64,000 bases of DNA from Verrucomicrobiaceae bacterium (GCA_021151605.1 JAGKWZ010000005.1:1-64000), one strand, 5' to 3'; shown: positions 45,657 to 54,974, counted from the stretch's first letter. Notes: generated by a model from the sequence alone, not told the origin. Made by a program: numbers and translations.

Positions 45657-46747
45657 AACGGCTTCTTCACCACTTCCGCAGGGAATCTCCGGCCTCGGAT
45701 TTCGATCTCGATCTGCGTTCCGATCTTCGCGGCAGCCGTCGGCAGATAAGCCATGCCGATGCCTGTGCTGAGGCTGGGGGATTGGGTGCCACTGGCGACT
45801 TCAGCGACGATCTCCCCGCCGACCGCGATAGGGTAATGCGGGCGTGGTGGCGGTGCGGTGCCGATCATTTTGAAAGCGGCGAGCTTGCTCGGCAAACCGG
45901 CGGCTTTTTGCGCAGCGAGCGCGGCTTTGCCGATAAAGTCGGGCTTCTCCATCGCCACGAAGAATCCGAGGCCCGCCTGGAGCGGCGTCTTGTCTGGCGC
46001 GAGGTCGTTGCCATTCAGCGGGTAGCCCATTTCAAGGCGCAGCGTATCACGTGAGCCGAGCCCGCTGACAGCGCCACCTTCCTCACGAGCCGCAGCGACG
46101 AGCTTGTCGAAGAAAGCCGGGCCGTTCTTGGCAGGCAGGAAGAACTCAAAGCCCTCCTCGCCTGTGTAACCCGTGCCGCAGAGCCACATGAAACCGTCTT
46201 CATCCGCCGAGACGAAGATGCTGTTGTGCGGCGGGAAAGGAGCCGCTTCGCCGAAGACCTTCTCAAATACCGCGCGGCTCTTCGGTCCCTGGATGGCGAT
46301 GCCCGCCGTGCATTCGCTCAGGTTCGCCATCTGCACTTCTTCTTCAGGCGTGATCAGGCTGCGCAGATGCGCCCAGTCTTCGTCGATCTTCGAGGCATTC
46401 ACGACGAGGAAGAACTCCCGCGCACTCGTGCGGTAGAGGATGAGGTCGTCGATCACTCCGCCTGCTTCATTCAGCATCAGCGAATACTGGCCCTGGCCGA
46501 GTTCCAGCTTCGCGACATCATTCGTCAGCGCGCGATTCAGGAAAGCCAGCGCGCCTTCACCGCTGATGATGAATTGCCCCATGTGGGAGATGTCAAAGAC
46601 GCCCGCTGCCTTCCGCACGGCCTGATGCTCCGGCACGATGCCAGTGTATTGCACCGGCATCTCCCAGCCCGCGAAGGGCACCATCTTGGCCCCAAGGGCG
46701 AGGTGATTTTCATACAGCGGAGTGCGGAGCAGGGGGGCGTCAGACAT
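45638..46747 (-). CDS. gcvT: Aminomethyltransferase (glycine cleavage T protein)
   Basis: A 369-residue GcvT of standard length. Landmarks are FAGWEMPVQYTGIVPEHQAV, the folate-site region FDISHMGQFIISG, the QGQYSLMLNEAGGVIDDLIL segment with the catalytic Asp (in GGVIDD), GTGYTGEEGFEFFLP, and LRLEMGYPLNGND. It moves the aminomethyl group from lipoyl-GcvH to THF, giving 5,10-methylene-THF and ammonia. gcvH and gcvP are not in the window. The start is divergent from the MetE-like gene, suggesting a shared one-carbon theme with PurU at 12987. Confidence 0.96.
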   Translation of the reverse strand: MSDAPLLRTPLYENHLALGAKMVPFAGWEMPVQYTGIVPEHQAVRKAAGVFDISHMGQFIISGEGALAFLNRALTNDVAKLELGQGQYSLMLNEAGGVIDDLILYRTSAREFFLVVNASKIDEDWAHLRSLITPEEEVQMANLSECTAGIAIQGPKSRAVFEKVFGEAAPFPPHNSIFVSADEDGFMWLCGTGYTGEEGFEFFLPAKNGPAFFDKLVAAAREEGGAVSGLGSRDTLRLEMGYPLNGNDLAPDKTPLQAGLGFFVAMEKPDFIGKAALAAQKAAGLPSKLAAFKMIGTAPPPRPHYPIAVGGEIVAEVASGTQSPSLSTGIGMAYLPTAAAKIGTQIEIEIRGRRFPAEVVKKPFYRKEA

Positions 46748-46864
46748 GGGCTTCAGGTTGGCGGGCGCGGGTAGAATGTCAAAGGTGCGCCTTGGAGCAA
46801 ACCGGCCCCGCTTTGGATAATAGCAGCAGCGGCTCGCTACTCAGGATGGCGTCCGTTTAGGCTC

Positions 46865-47875
46865 ATGCCCATGTCCCAGCCCTCCATCCTCACCACCACC
46901 GTTGGCTCTTATCCCGTGCCTGATTGGCTGGCAGCCCTGCCCAGCGAGCAGGCCGTGATCGATGCCACCCGTGTCGTCTTTGACACCCAGCGTCAGGCCG
47001 GGATCGATCTGCCGACCGATGGCGAACTGTATCGCTTCGATGTGAACCACCCGGACACCAACGGCATGATCGAATACTTCGTCCACAAGCTCGGCGGCTG
47101 TGATGCCCGCGTCGGTCGGGAGGACTCCGCGAAGTTCCGCGCCAAGCAGGAGATGGGCTTCCGCGCCAAACCCGCCGCCATCGTCCGCAGCGCCATCACG
47201 GAGGGCGTACTGAATCTCCCTGAAGACTGCACCCGCGCCGCCCGCGTCTCCGGCGGCGCTTTTAAGTTCACCCTCACCAGTCCCTACATGCTCGCCCGCA
47301 CCCTACTGGACGAGCACTACCATGACTTCGAAGCCCTCACCCTGGCCGTGGCCGATGCCCTCGCGGCGCAAGCTGCGGACCTGCGCTGCGGCTGCGTACA
47401 GGTGGATGAAGCCAACATCCCCGGCGATTCCGCCGATGCGCCCCTCGCCGCCCTCGCCATCAACCGCGTGCTCGATGCCGTGACGGTGAAAAAAGCCGTC
47501 CACTTCTGCTTCGGCAACTACGGCGGCCAGAGCATCCAGCGCGGCGAATGGGCCGCCCTCATCACCTTCCTGAACAGCCTGCGTGCTGATCACCTCGTGC
47601 TCGAACTCGCCCACCGCCCCAGTTCTGATCTCGATGCCCTGCGCGACCTCGACCCCAGGATCGGCGTCGGCCTTGGCGTCGTGGACATCAAGGTGAACCA
47701 CATCGAGACCGCCGACGAGATCGCCCGCCGGATCGAAAGCGCCGAAAAAGTCCTCGGCAGCGGCCGCGTGCAGTTCATCCACCCCGACTGCGGCTTCTGG
47801 ATGCTGAAGCGCAGCATCGCCGACCGGAAGATCGAAGCCCTGGCTCTGGGGCGGGATCAGTTTCTCGGAAGGTAA
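46865..47875 (+). CDS. MetE-like cobalamin-independent methyltransferase (C-terminal domain only)
   Basis: A 336-residue UROD/MetE-like barrel, the size of the catalytic half of MetE or of archaeal MetE. The N-terminus has TTTVGSYPVPDWL. A zinc site is visible: H213-x-C215 (VHFCFGNYGG), an acidic residue in LVLELAHRP (E247) and C299 in HPDCGFWMLKR. DEANIPGD is in the substrate loop. Bacteria with this form may use methylcobalamin proteins or other methyl donors rather than methyl-THF-polyglutamate. In-frame starts at 46865 (MPMSQPS) and 46871 are both possible. Divergent from gcvT. Confidence 0.88.
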   Translation: MPMSQPSILTTTVGSYPVPDWLAALPSEQAVIDATRVVFDTQRQAGIDLPTDGELYRFDVNHPDTNGMIEYFVHKLGGCDARVGREDSAKFRAKQEMGFRAKPAAIVRSAITEGVLNLPEDCTRAARVSGGAFKFTLTSPYMLARTLLDEHYHDFEALTLAVADALAAQAADLRCGCVQVDEANIPGDSADAPLAALAINRVLDAVTVKKAVHFCFGNYGGQSIQRGEWAALITFLNSLRADHLVLELAHRPSSDLDALRDLDPRIGVGLGVVDIKVNHIETADEIARRIESAEKVLGSGRVQFIHPDCGFWMLKRSIADRKIEALALGRDQFLGR

Positions 47876-47965
47876 ATACCATTCAGCGGGACGCAGAGTG
47901 CGTCAGGGTGAATGGCACCGTTTTCACCCGTCAGTCGGCGGGAGTAAGAAAGCAACGGGCTTGAG

Positions 47966-48079
47966 GATGATCAACGCGCCACGCCCGCCCACACGAAGCA
48001 GGACGGCAAGGACTTCGTGCCAACGAACAAGTGGGTGGTCTTCGGGCATCACTTTGCGGCCATCGCAGGTCCAGGACCG
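47966..48079 (+). pseudogene. Fragment of a second cstA-like gene
   Basis: 38 codons encode the same residues as codons 64-101 of the intact CstA at 51261 (starting DDQRATPAH, ending AAIAGPGP). Against nucleotides 51450-51563 the two segments differ at nine positions, and all nine are synonymous third positions. There are no start, stop or neighbouring CstA sequences on either side, so this is a remnant of a separate, once-functional cstA homologue rather than a decayed copy of the current gene. Confidence 0.85.
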
Positions 48080-48080
48080 T

Positions 48081-48143
48081 CGGCTTCGGCGCGGCGAGGG
48101 CGAGCGCTGGGACTAGGAGGAGGGCAGAAAGGATGGATTTCAT
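48081..48143 (-). pseudogene. Stub of a secreted-protein gene (signal peptide only)
   Basis: Reading the minus strand from the ATG at 48143 gives [20 protein letters not shown], a good Sec signal peptide with an A-x-A cleavage site. After about 21 codons the frame runs into the reverse complement of the cstA fragment (47966-48079), and no mature domain follows. The junction lies near 48080. Flanked by a 160-bp stretch to 48240 that contains nothing else I can support. Confidence 0.7.
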
Positions 48144-48240
48144 GCGTGGCGGGTTTTCACATACGAGCACTGACATCCATTTCACGCCAATGAAACAGGG
48201 AGCCGACGGCCTGGAAGTCATCCCCCAGGCCTTCGCTTGT

Positions 48241-51162
48241 TCATGGATTCACCAATGACACAGCGGTGCGGTAAAACCGCCGTTTGGGCAGGGACGGTTC
48301 GCCGCTGGCAGGAAACTCTTGCAAAGTCAGGGTTGGCAGATTGTCCACGATCCCTTCCTGTAGGTCCATCCCCGGCACCAGGGTAATGAAAACACCGCCG
48401 CTCGTGCTGCGGGCGATGTCGAACCATGGGCCGCCCAAATCATCCGCCATCTGAAGGGTGAGCACCACATCCGGTCGCGCGGGCCAGCGTGGAAAATGCA
48501 CCAGAGGCATCCCCCCGCCACCTGAGGCGGCCCTCGGCAGCAAAGGCAGTGGCACCGGCACGTCCAGCCCTGCGGCCAAGCCCACGGCATAGCTCATGAG
48601 GTTCTGCACCCCTGATCCAGCACTTATCGACCACGCTGCGGCGGACTGGCTGTCCCCGGCGAAGAAGCCATGCCGCGCCTCCAGCCAGTCGTCAAAAGGC
48701 GTGCCTGATCGCACGGTGAGCCAGGAGGTCAGCTCATGCCACGAGCCGCTGCCTCCGGCGACCATGCCACGAGCGCGGAACTGCCAGTCCCCCGGTGCCA
48801 ACGTCAGCCCACCGATACCCCAGTGCTGCGTTCCGCCGATGCGGCTTCCTGCTCCGAGCGGGAACCACAGGCCATCTGGCCCCGCCGCCTCAAAGCTCAC
48901 ATGCTCCAGCCGCGCCAGCGCCCCCAACCGAGTCCAGGTCAACACCCTGCCGGATCGACTCAAGCCCAGACGCTGATGGGTGTGCGGCGGTGCGGACCAG
49001 CGGGCAAGACAGAAGCGGACGTTCACGCTTTGGTCACTGTAATAAAAATCACCCGCGCCATAAAACCGGCCATCCGCCTCCGGAATCCAAGTTTCTATGG
49101 TTTCGCTGGCATAGATGGATTCGTCTGGGGAGTGCTTCATCAGGATCTTCGCCCTGCTGCCATCCGGCTTCAAAAGGCAGGCATCTGGATGCCATGACAT
49201 ATCCTCTTCCGACCATCTCCCACCAGCCACCAGCACCTGCCCATCCCCAAACTGGAAAGCGCCGCGCACGGAAAAATCCACCTCGGGAAGGAAATCCGTG
49301 TCCAGGCTGCCATCCGCCCGCAGCCGCGCCAGACCGCCGCAGGGCACGCCCTGGACCTGGGTGAAGTCCCCCACCACCAGACAGCCTCCGTCCGCCAGAG
49401 CGCAGACCTTTTTGACCATGCCGTTCAGCGTCGGGGCATAGGAGACATCCACAGTGCCATCCAAGCCCAGACGTGCCAGAAACGGCTGCGAAAGCCCGCC
49501 GACCTGGGTGAAAGCACCGGCGACATAGCAGCGCCCGTCAGATAGAAGGCTGAGCGCTTTTACCGGACCATCCGCCGCCGCGCCGAAGCTGCCGTCCACC
49601 GCGCCACTGGGCAGCAGACGGGCCAGCCGTATCTGGTTCTGGCCGTTCACCTGAGTGAAATCACCGCCGAGCACCCACCGCCCATCTCCGCAGAGAGCCA
49701 GCGCGCTCACCATCCCATTCACCATGGGTGTGAAGGAAGCATCCAGCACCCCAGCCTGGGAAACACGGGCCATCCTCTGTCTCGATGTACCCTGGACACT
49801 GGTGAAACGCCCCCCCAGCACGATTCCACCGTCTGCCTGCACTCCCACGCATTCGACGATGTCATTGGTCGGCACATTGAATGCAGTGTCGGGCTGCCCC
49901 CCACGCAATCGACGGCTCAGGGCGGAGGTGCCGACCGTGCTACCAAAAGATGACGGCAGGAATCCGGCCACCAACAGTCTTCCATCCGGCTGCATGACGG
50001 CCGACATCACAAGTTCGCCAGAATCCGAGGCCTGGAAATCCCCCTCTCTGCTCCCGTCTGGCAAAAAGCGCCCCAGGGAAACACCACCCGCGAGTATCCT
50101 GCCGTCCGGCTGTAGCTCCATGGCATAGACATATTCGCCCGCATTGGCCACAAAGCCCTCTTCCTGAGTGCCATCTGGGTGCAGGCGGATGATGCCGGAA
50201 GACTGTCCCGCCACAAGAATCCGACCATCAGGTTGAACCTTGATGCAGTGAACAGGGAACTCGATCGAAGGAGCAAAACCTGCATCAACAGTACCATCCG
50301 CATTCAAACGCCCGAGATGGGGCCGCGCCAGACCACCGAGTTGGCTGAAATAACCTCCGACGAGAATTTTGCCGTCTTTTTGGCGAGCCAGAGAGCGGAC
50401 ACCACGATCAGTTCCAGTCGTAAAAGCAGGATCAACACTGCCATCCGGCAGCAGGCGGACCAGATTGGCGCGGCTCAGTCCCGCGAATGTTTCGAAACGC
50501 CCTCCCAGCACCGCACCGCCGTCCGGCAACGCTACAAGACCTTGGTGTGTTCCCGACCATGCGGGTGCTGAGGTCTCGACATACCAAGCATTGACGTTCG
50601 TTCCGTTGGGTTTGAAGCGCCTGAGCCCAAATTGACCCGCAGAAAGCCAGATCATGCTGTCATGGCCGACAGCGATGGCTCCCACATCTGCAAAATCTGG
50701 ATTGTTGATGGTGAAGCTCCTGTCATGCACGCCATGAGGTGTCAGCTTCACGCACCCATAAGCAGCAGGACCGAGCCAGTGGAAATAAGAGCCTCCCACC
50801 AGAAGGCTTCCATCCTCAAGGCACACAAGCGACCGCATTTCACCTCTGACGTCCGCCTCGAACCAGGGCAGCAGCCAGGGGGATTTACCAGGAACGAAAT
50901 CAGGATCGGTCTCACCACTCGGGTGCAACCGCCGCATGGACCCCCAAGCACCGCTCAAACCGGGCATGCTTTCATACCCGGATATGACAATGCCTCCGTC
51001 TGGCTGCACTGCAATGGCTTGAACATCCCCCAGGAACGGAGCATTGAATCCATCGCGGATCGACTGGGCGTCAGCGACGGTGGTCAGCAGGCCCGCAGCA
51101 ATCAGCCCCAGGCAGAGCGGCACTGGAGTGGATTGAAGCTGTTTGATAAAAACGCGGAACAT
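48241..51162 (-). CDS. Exported delta-60 repeat beta-propeller protein
   Basis: A 973-residue protein with a signal peptide (PVPLCLGLIAAGLLTTVADA). Residues ~50-700 consist of repeated blades of about 45-60 residues with the delta-60 signature: LARLNADGTVDAGFAPSIEF, then VQPDGRILVAGQSSG, and the recurrent pattern R-L-x-x-DG-x-x-D-x-x-F. About a dozen such units are present. Residues ~870-973 form a C-terminal module (NLMSYAVGL, VVLTLQMADDLGGPWFDIA, RRFYRTAVSLVNP) that also closes the giant protein at 55519. Delta-60 proteins are surface adhesin or propeller proteins of unknown ligand. The gene is divergent from cstA, with the start regions 99 bp apart. Confidence 0.9.
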   Translation of the reverse strand: MFRVFIKQLQSTPVPLCLGLIAAGLLTTVADAQSIRDGFNAPFLGDVQAIAVQPDGGIVISGYESMPGLSGAWGSMRRLHPSGETDPDFVPGKSPWLLPWFEADVRGEMRSLVCLEDGSLLVGGSYFHWLGPAAYGCVKLTPHGVHDRSFTINNPDFADVGAIAVGHDSMIWLSAGQFGLRRFKPNGTNVNAWYVETSAPAWSGTHQGLVALPDGGAVLGGRFETFAGLSRANLVRLLPDGSVDPAFTTGTDRGVRSLARQKDGKILVGGYFSQLGGLARPHLGRLNADGTVDAGFAPSIEFPVHCIKVQPDGRILVAGQSSGIIRLHPDGTQEEGFVANAGEYVYAMELQPDGRILAGGVSLGRFLPDGSREGDFQASDSGELVMSAVMQPDGRLLVAGFLPSSFGSTVGTSALSRRLRGGQPDTAFNVPTNDIVECVGVQADGGIVLGGRFTSVQGTSRQRMARVSQAGVLDASFTPMVNGMVSALALCGDGRWVLGGDFTQVNGQNQIRLARLLPSGAVDGSFGAAADGPVKALSLLSDGRCYVAGAFTQVGGLSQPFLARLGLDGTVDVSYAPTLNGMVKKVCALADGGCLVVGDFTQVQGVPCGGLARLRADGSLDTDFLPEVDFSVRGAFQFGDGQVLVAGGRWSEEDMSWHPDACLLKPDGSRAKILMKHSPDESIYASETIETWIPEADGRFYGAGDFYYSDQSVNVRFCLARWSAPPHTHQRLGLSRSGRVLTWTRLGALARLEHVSFEAAGPDGLWFPLGAGSRIGGTQHWGIGGLTLAPGDWQFRARGMVAGGSGSWHELTSWLTVRSGTPFDDWLEARHGFFAGDSQSAAAWSISAGSGVQNLMSYAVGLAAGLDVPVPLPLLPRAASGGGGMPLVHFPRWPARPDVVLTLQMADDLGGPWFDIARSTSGGVFITLVPGMDLQEGIVDNLPTLTLQEFPASGEPSLPKRRFYRTAVSLVNP

Positions 51163-51260
51163 TCCTTCGAGTATGGTCTTCAGTAGCCGATTTCAGTCCG
51201 TGTGTGAATGAGAATCCTGTCTTGAACCAAACGCCCGCCCTCTCTAGCATCGCCGCCCGT

Positions 51261-53303
51261 ATGTCCAAACCACTCAGCATCCTCCTCTGGCTCGCCATCT
51301 CCGCGCTCGGCGCGGGCTCCGTCGCCTTCTCCGCGTTTCACAAAGGTGAGACGATCAATGCCCTTTGGATCGTGGTGGCGGGGCTGTGCTCCTTTGCCGT
51401 GGCGTATCGCTTCTACAGCAAGTGGCTGATCACCAAGGTGCTGGTGCTGGATGATCAACGTGCCACGCCCGCCCACACGAAGCAGGATGGGAAGGACTTC
51501 GTGCCGACGAACAAGTGGGTGGTCTTCGGACACCACTTCGCGGCCATCGCAGGTCCGGGGCCGCTCGTGGGGCCGGTGCTTGCGGCGCAGTTTGGGTATC
51601 TGCCGGGGATGCTTTGGATCTTGATCGGGGCGACGCTCGGCGGCGGTGTGCATGATGCCATCGTCATGTTTGCCAGCATTCGTCGCGGCGGCAAATCGGT
51701 GGGCCAGATGCTGAAGGAAGAGGTGAATCCCGTCGTCGGCTTCGTGGCGATGATCTCGGTGCTTTGCATCATGACCATCCTGCTCGCCGTGCTCGGCTTG
51801 GTGGTGGTGAAAGCACTGGCCGAGAGCCCCTGGGGACTCTTCACCATCGCCATGACCATACCGCTGGCCTTCATCATGGGCTTCGGGCACACGATCTTCA
51901 AAGTCAGCGTCCGTGACATCACCATCTTCGGCATTGTCGGACTGATCGTCAGCGTGTGGGCGGGCAGCAATCTCAAGGAATGGGGCATCGAGCACTTCTT
52001 CGATTACAAAGGCGAGACCATCGCATGGTCGATCATGATCTACGGCTTCGCGGCCTCTGTTCTGCCGGTGTGGATGCTCCTCGCGCCTCGTGACTACCTG
52101 AGCACCTTCATGAAAATCGGCACCGTCGCGGTGCTCGCGGTCGTGGTCATCTGGGTGGCTCCTGAACTGCAGATGCCGAAGCTCACGAAGTTCGTCGATG
52201 GCACCGGGCTCGTCTTCCTCGGTGGGGTGTTCCCCTTCGTTTTTATCACTATTGCCTGCGGTGCCATCTCCGGCTTCCACGCACTGATCTCCAGCGGCAC
52301 CACGCCAAAGCTGCTAGATCGTGAAGAAAGTATCCGCAGCGTAGCCTATGGCGCGATGGTCACGGAGATGCTCGTGGCCTTGATGGCCCTCGTGGCCGCC
52401 AGCGCGCTGCTGCCCGGTGAATACTTCGCCATCAATGCCGGCATCAACAAAACCATGGCCCCACAGGAAGTCGTCGGCGTCATATCCAATGCAGGATTCC
52501 CCGTCACCGTCGCTGGCATGGACAAACTGGCTGCCGACATCGGCGAGAAAACCATGTTTGGCCGTGTGGGCGGAGCGCCCACCTTTGCCGTCGGCATGGC
52601 GCAAATGTTCGCCCGGGCGTTTGGTCCGGGCTGGATGGCCTTCTGGTATCACTTCGCCATCATGTTTGAGGCGCTTTTCATCCTCACCACGATCGATGCA
52701 GGCACACGCGTCGGACGCTTCATTCTCCAAGACTTCCTCGGAGGTGTCTGGAAGCCGCTGGGCAACACGCAAAGCCTGCCAGCCAATGTCTTTGCCAGCG
52801 CGCTGCTCGTGGGTGCCTGGGGTTACTTCCTGTATCAAGGCGTGGTCGATCCGCTGGGTGGCATCAACACCCTCTGGCCGCTCTTTGGTATCGCCAATCA
52901 ACTTCTCGCGGTGATCGCCTTCTGTCTCGGCACGACCATCCTGATCAAGATGGGTAAGGCCCGCTACCTGCTCGTGACGGTGATTCCCCTGCTCTTCCTC
53001 ATGAGCGCCACCTTCACGGCGGGCTACATCAAGCTCTTCGATGCCAACCCGAAGATGGGCTTCATCTCTGGTGCCAAGTTCTACGGCGACAAAGTGGCTG
53101 CTGGTGGGACCGAGCAACAGTTGAAGGAATGGAGTGCGCAGCAGTTCAATTTCACCGTGGACACCTTTGTGACCGCCTTCTTCCTCCTCGCCGTCGCCAT
53201 CATCTTCCTCGGCTGCCTGCTGGAGTGGATCAAGCTTCTCAGCGGCGCGAAGAAGACGGTACTCAACGAAGACCCCTACGTCGCCGTGGCTGACGCCGCC
53301 TGA
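51261..53303 (+). CDS. cstA: Carbon starvation protein CstA family transporter
   Basis: A 680-residue polytopic membrane protein from the ATG at 51261 (MSKPLSILLWLAISALGAGS); an in-frame ATG at 51204 would add 19 residues. CstA landmarks: [31 protein letters not shown] (seen as [20 protein letters not shown]), GGGVHDAIVMFASIRRGGKS, SGTTPKLL, and WPLFGIANQLLAVIAFC. About 15 hydrophobic segments are spread over the chain. CstA/BtsT-like proteins import pyruvate or peptides. It runs directly into TPM and DUF1460 genes (10 and 7 bp gaps), so the three form an operon. Confidence 0.95.
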   Translation: MSKPLSILLWLAISALGAGSVAFSAFHKGETINALWIVVAGLCSFAVAYRFYSKWLITKVLVLDDQRATPAHTKQDGKDFVPTNKWVVFGHHFAAIAGPGPLVGPVLAAQFGYLPGMLWILIGATLGGGVHDAIVMFASIRRGGKSVGQMLKEEVNPVVGFVAMISVLCIMTILLAVLGLVVVKALAESPWGLFTIAMTIPLAFIMGFGHTIFKVSVRDITIFGIVGLIVSVWAGSNLKEWGIEHFFDYKGETIAWSIMIYGFAASVLPVWMLLAPRDYLSTFMKIGTVAVLAVVVIWVAPELQMPKLTKFVDGTGLVFLGGVFPFVFITIACGAISGFHALISSGTTPKLLDREESIRSVAYGAMVTEMLVALMALVAASALLPGEYFAINAGINKTMAPQEVVGVISNAGFPVTVAGMDKLAADIGEKTMFGRVGGAPTFAVGMAQMFARAFGPGWMAFWYHFAIMFEALFILTTIDAGTRVGRFILQDFLGGVWKPLGNTQSLPANVFASALLVGAWGYFLYQGVVDPLGGINTLWPLFGIANQLLAVIAFCLGTTILIKMGKARYLLVTVIPLLFLMSATFTAGYIKLFDANPKMGFISGAKFYGDKVAAGGTEQQLKEWSAQQFNFTVDTFVTAFFLLAVAIIFLGCLLEWIKLLSGAKKTVLNEDPYVAVADAA

Positions 53304-53312
53304 TCCACTGCC

Positions 53313-53942
53313 ATGCGCTGTCCTGCCTGCCGAAATGTGATCCATGAAGGCGATGCAGCCTGCACCGCCTGTGGATTCACGCTCGCCGCCCTGGACCCGC
53401 ATCTGGGCATCCCGCCGCAGCTCACGCCGCCCGTGGTGGACATGGCTCAGGTGCTGTCTTCCAGCGCACGCAGGACGCTCGTCGAGGCCACTCGACGCGC
53501 GGAGCAGCATTTCCCCGACCTTCATGCGGTGGTGATTACAGCGACGGTGCCCGCCAATTTCAGCCCCGAGCTGTATGCCTTCTGGCTCTTCAATCGCACA
53601 GGCCTTTTCAGCGAAGTGGAGAAGGGTGGAGACAATCATGGCGTGCTCCTGCTTCTCGACACCCAGGCGGCGCGATGCGCGGTGATGATCGGCTACGGAC
53701 TTGAGCCACTCATGACCACGCTCGCCCTGGAAACATCGCTCACGGCAGCGACGCCCTATTTGATGAAGCAAAACTACGCCAGCGCCGGCCTGGCCTTTTT
53801 CCGCGAGTTCGAACGCCAGCTCGAACTCGCCAGCGAAAGCTGGCCCAAGACCTTTGGCTATTCAGAAACGACACCCTGGTTCGACTCCAGCACGGGCAGC
53901 CTGCTGGCATCCGCTCAATCGGCAGGTGAAGACCTCTACTGA
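53313..53942 (+). CDS. TPM domain protein with N-terminal zinc ribbon
   Basis: A 209-residue protein. Residues 1-30 are a zinc ribbon with two CxxC pairs (CPACRNVI and CTACGFTL). Residues ~45-170 are a TPM domain: VVDMAQVLSSSARRTLVEAT, then GGDNHGVLLLLDTQAARCAV and VMIGYGLEPLMT, with the alternating helix/strand order of TPM/TLP18.3 proteins, which include a thylakoid acid phosphatase involved in photosystem II turnover. No signal peptide precedes it, so unlike most TPM proteins it may be cytoplasmic. Second gene of the cstA operon. Confidence 0.87.
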   Translation: MRCPACRNVIHEGDAACTACGFTLAALDPHLGIPPQLTPPVVDMAQVLSSSARRTLVEATRRAEQHFPDLHAVVITATVPANFSPELYAFWLFNRTGLFSEVEKGGDNHGVLLLLDTQAARCAVMIGYGLEPLMTTLALETSLTAATPYLMKQNYASAGLAFFREFERQLELASESWPKTFGYSETTPWFDSSTGSLLASAQSAGEDLY

Positions 53943-53948
53943 GACTCC

Positions 53949-54836
53949 ATGAACCGCCGCCATTTCCTCCTCGCCGCCTCGTCCTGCGCGCTGCCCGCTC
54001 TCGCTGGCGAGAATTTGCCGCAGAGCGTGACCTTCATCGGAAAGGCCAAATTTGAAAGCATCCGGGCCCGTGCTCACCGCGACCGCTGGCACTCCCTGCC
54101 CATCGGCCAGCGAGTCATCGCCTGCGCGCAGCAGATGCTTGGAACGCCTTACGTCGGCTTTACTCTGGAGATCGACGACCACATCGAGTCCCCATCGGTG
54201 AATTTCAAAGGGCTGGACTGCTGGACCTTCTTCGAGACCGCGCTCTGTCTCGCGCGATTGTTCCGAAAGCCGGTCATTACTCCGTATGAAAACGCCCAGC
54301 CCTCCGATCTCCTCCGCGAAATCGAGCGGACGCGCTATCGTGGCGGAAAATGCGCCGGCAACTACCTCGACCGTATCCATTACCTAGATGAGTGGTTCCG
54401 GGACAATCATGCCCGCAGTCATGTTCGTGATATTACCCGCAGTCTGGCGCCCACTGTGCCACTCACCGGACGCCGTATCGACGAAATGACCGTGCTTTGG
54501 AAAAGCTACCGCTACCTCGCGCGCAACCCAGGACTGCGCACTGGTATGGCCCGCATCGAGGTAGAACTCCAGACGCATCCCTTCGCCTACATCCCGAAAA
54601 CCACCGTGGCCACCATCGAGCCGAAGCTGCAAAATGGCGACATTATCGGCATCGTCACTCATAAGCCGCACGTCTATTGCAGTCACGTTGGGCTGGCTAT
54701 CCGCACCCAAGATGGCGTACTGCGCTTCATGCACGCCTCGGCGACGAAGAAGCGGGTGATCATCGACAAGTCCCTCTCCGGCTATCTGGCCGACTTCAAA
54801 AGCCATGCTGGCATCATCGTTGCCCGTCCTCTGTAA
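53949..54836 (+). CDS. DUF1460 (amidase-like) exported protein
   Basis: A 295-residue protein with a twin-arginine-like signal (MNRRHFLLAASSCALPALA). The DUF1460 domain, an NlpC/P60-related amidase fold, has the nucleophilic Cys in KGLDCWTFFETALCLARL (~C80), the helix LLREIERTRYRGGKCAGNY, and the His in VYCSHVGLAIR. The start of a C-terminal active-site segment is RFMHASATKKRVIIDKSL. Known members cleave N-acetylmuramoyl-L-alanine bonds or process bacterial cell-wall fragments. Third gene of the cstA operon, 7 bp after the TPM gene. A tRNA-Leu gene follows at 54894. Confidence 0.9.
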   Translation: MNRRHFLLAASSCALPALAGENLPQSVTFIGKAKFESIRARAHRDRWHSLPIGQRVIACAQQMLGTPYVGFTLEIDDHIESPSVNFKGLDCWTFFETALCLARLFRKPVITPYENAQPSDLLREIERTRYRGGKCAGNYLDRIHYLDEWFRDNHARSHVRDITRSLAPTVPLTGRRIDEMTVLWKSYRYLARNPGLRTGMARIEVELQTHPFAYIPKTTVATIEPKLQNGDIIGIVTHKPHVYCSHVGLAIRTQDGVLRFMHASATKKRVIIDKSLSGYLADFKSHAGIIVARPL

Positions 54837-54893
54837 AAGCGCCCTTGCAATCCTGGCGAACATCCGCCATATCTGGATTGTTGTTCAACACAT

Positions 54894-54974
54894 GCCGGTG
54901 TGGTGAAATGGTAGACGCGCTAGACTCAAAATCTTGTTCTTAACAGAGTGTCGGTTCGAGTCCGACCACCGGCA
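54894..54974 (+). tRNA. tRNA-Leu (CAA)
   Basis: An 81-nt type II tRNA. The acceptor arm GCCGGTG pairs exactly with CACCGGC, followed by discriminator A; CCA is not encoded. The D-arm region is TGGTGAAATGGTAGACGCG. The anticodon loop CTCAAAA gives anticodon CAA, decoding UUG. The stem CTAGA/TCTTG has one T-T mismatch. A short variable arm precedes a perfect T-arm GTCGG-TTCGAGT-CCGAC. It stands alone, on the edge of the repeat array and giant-gene region. Confidence 0.95.
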
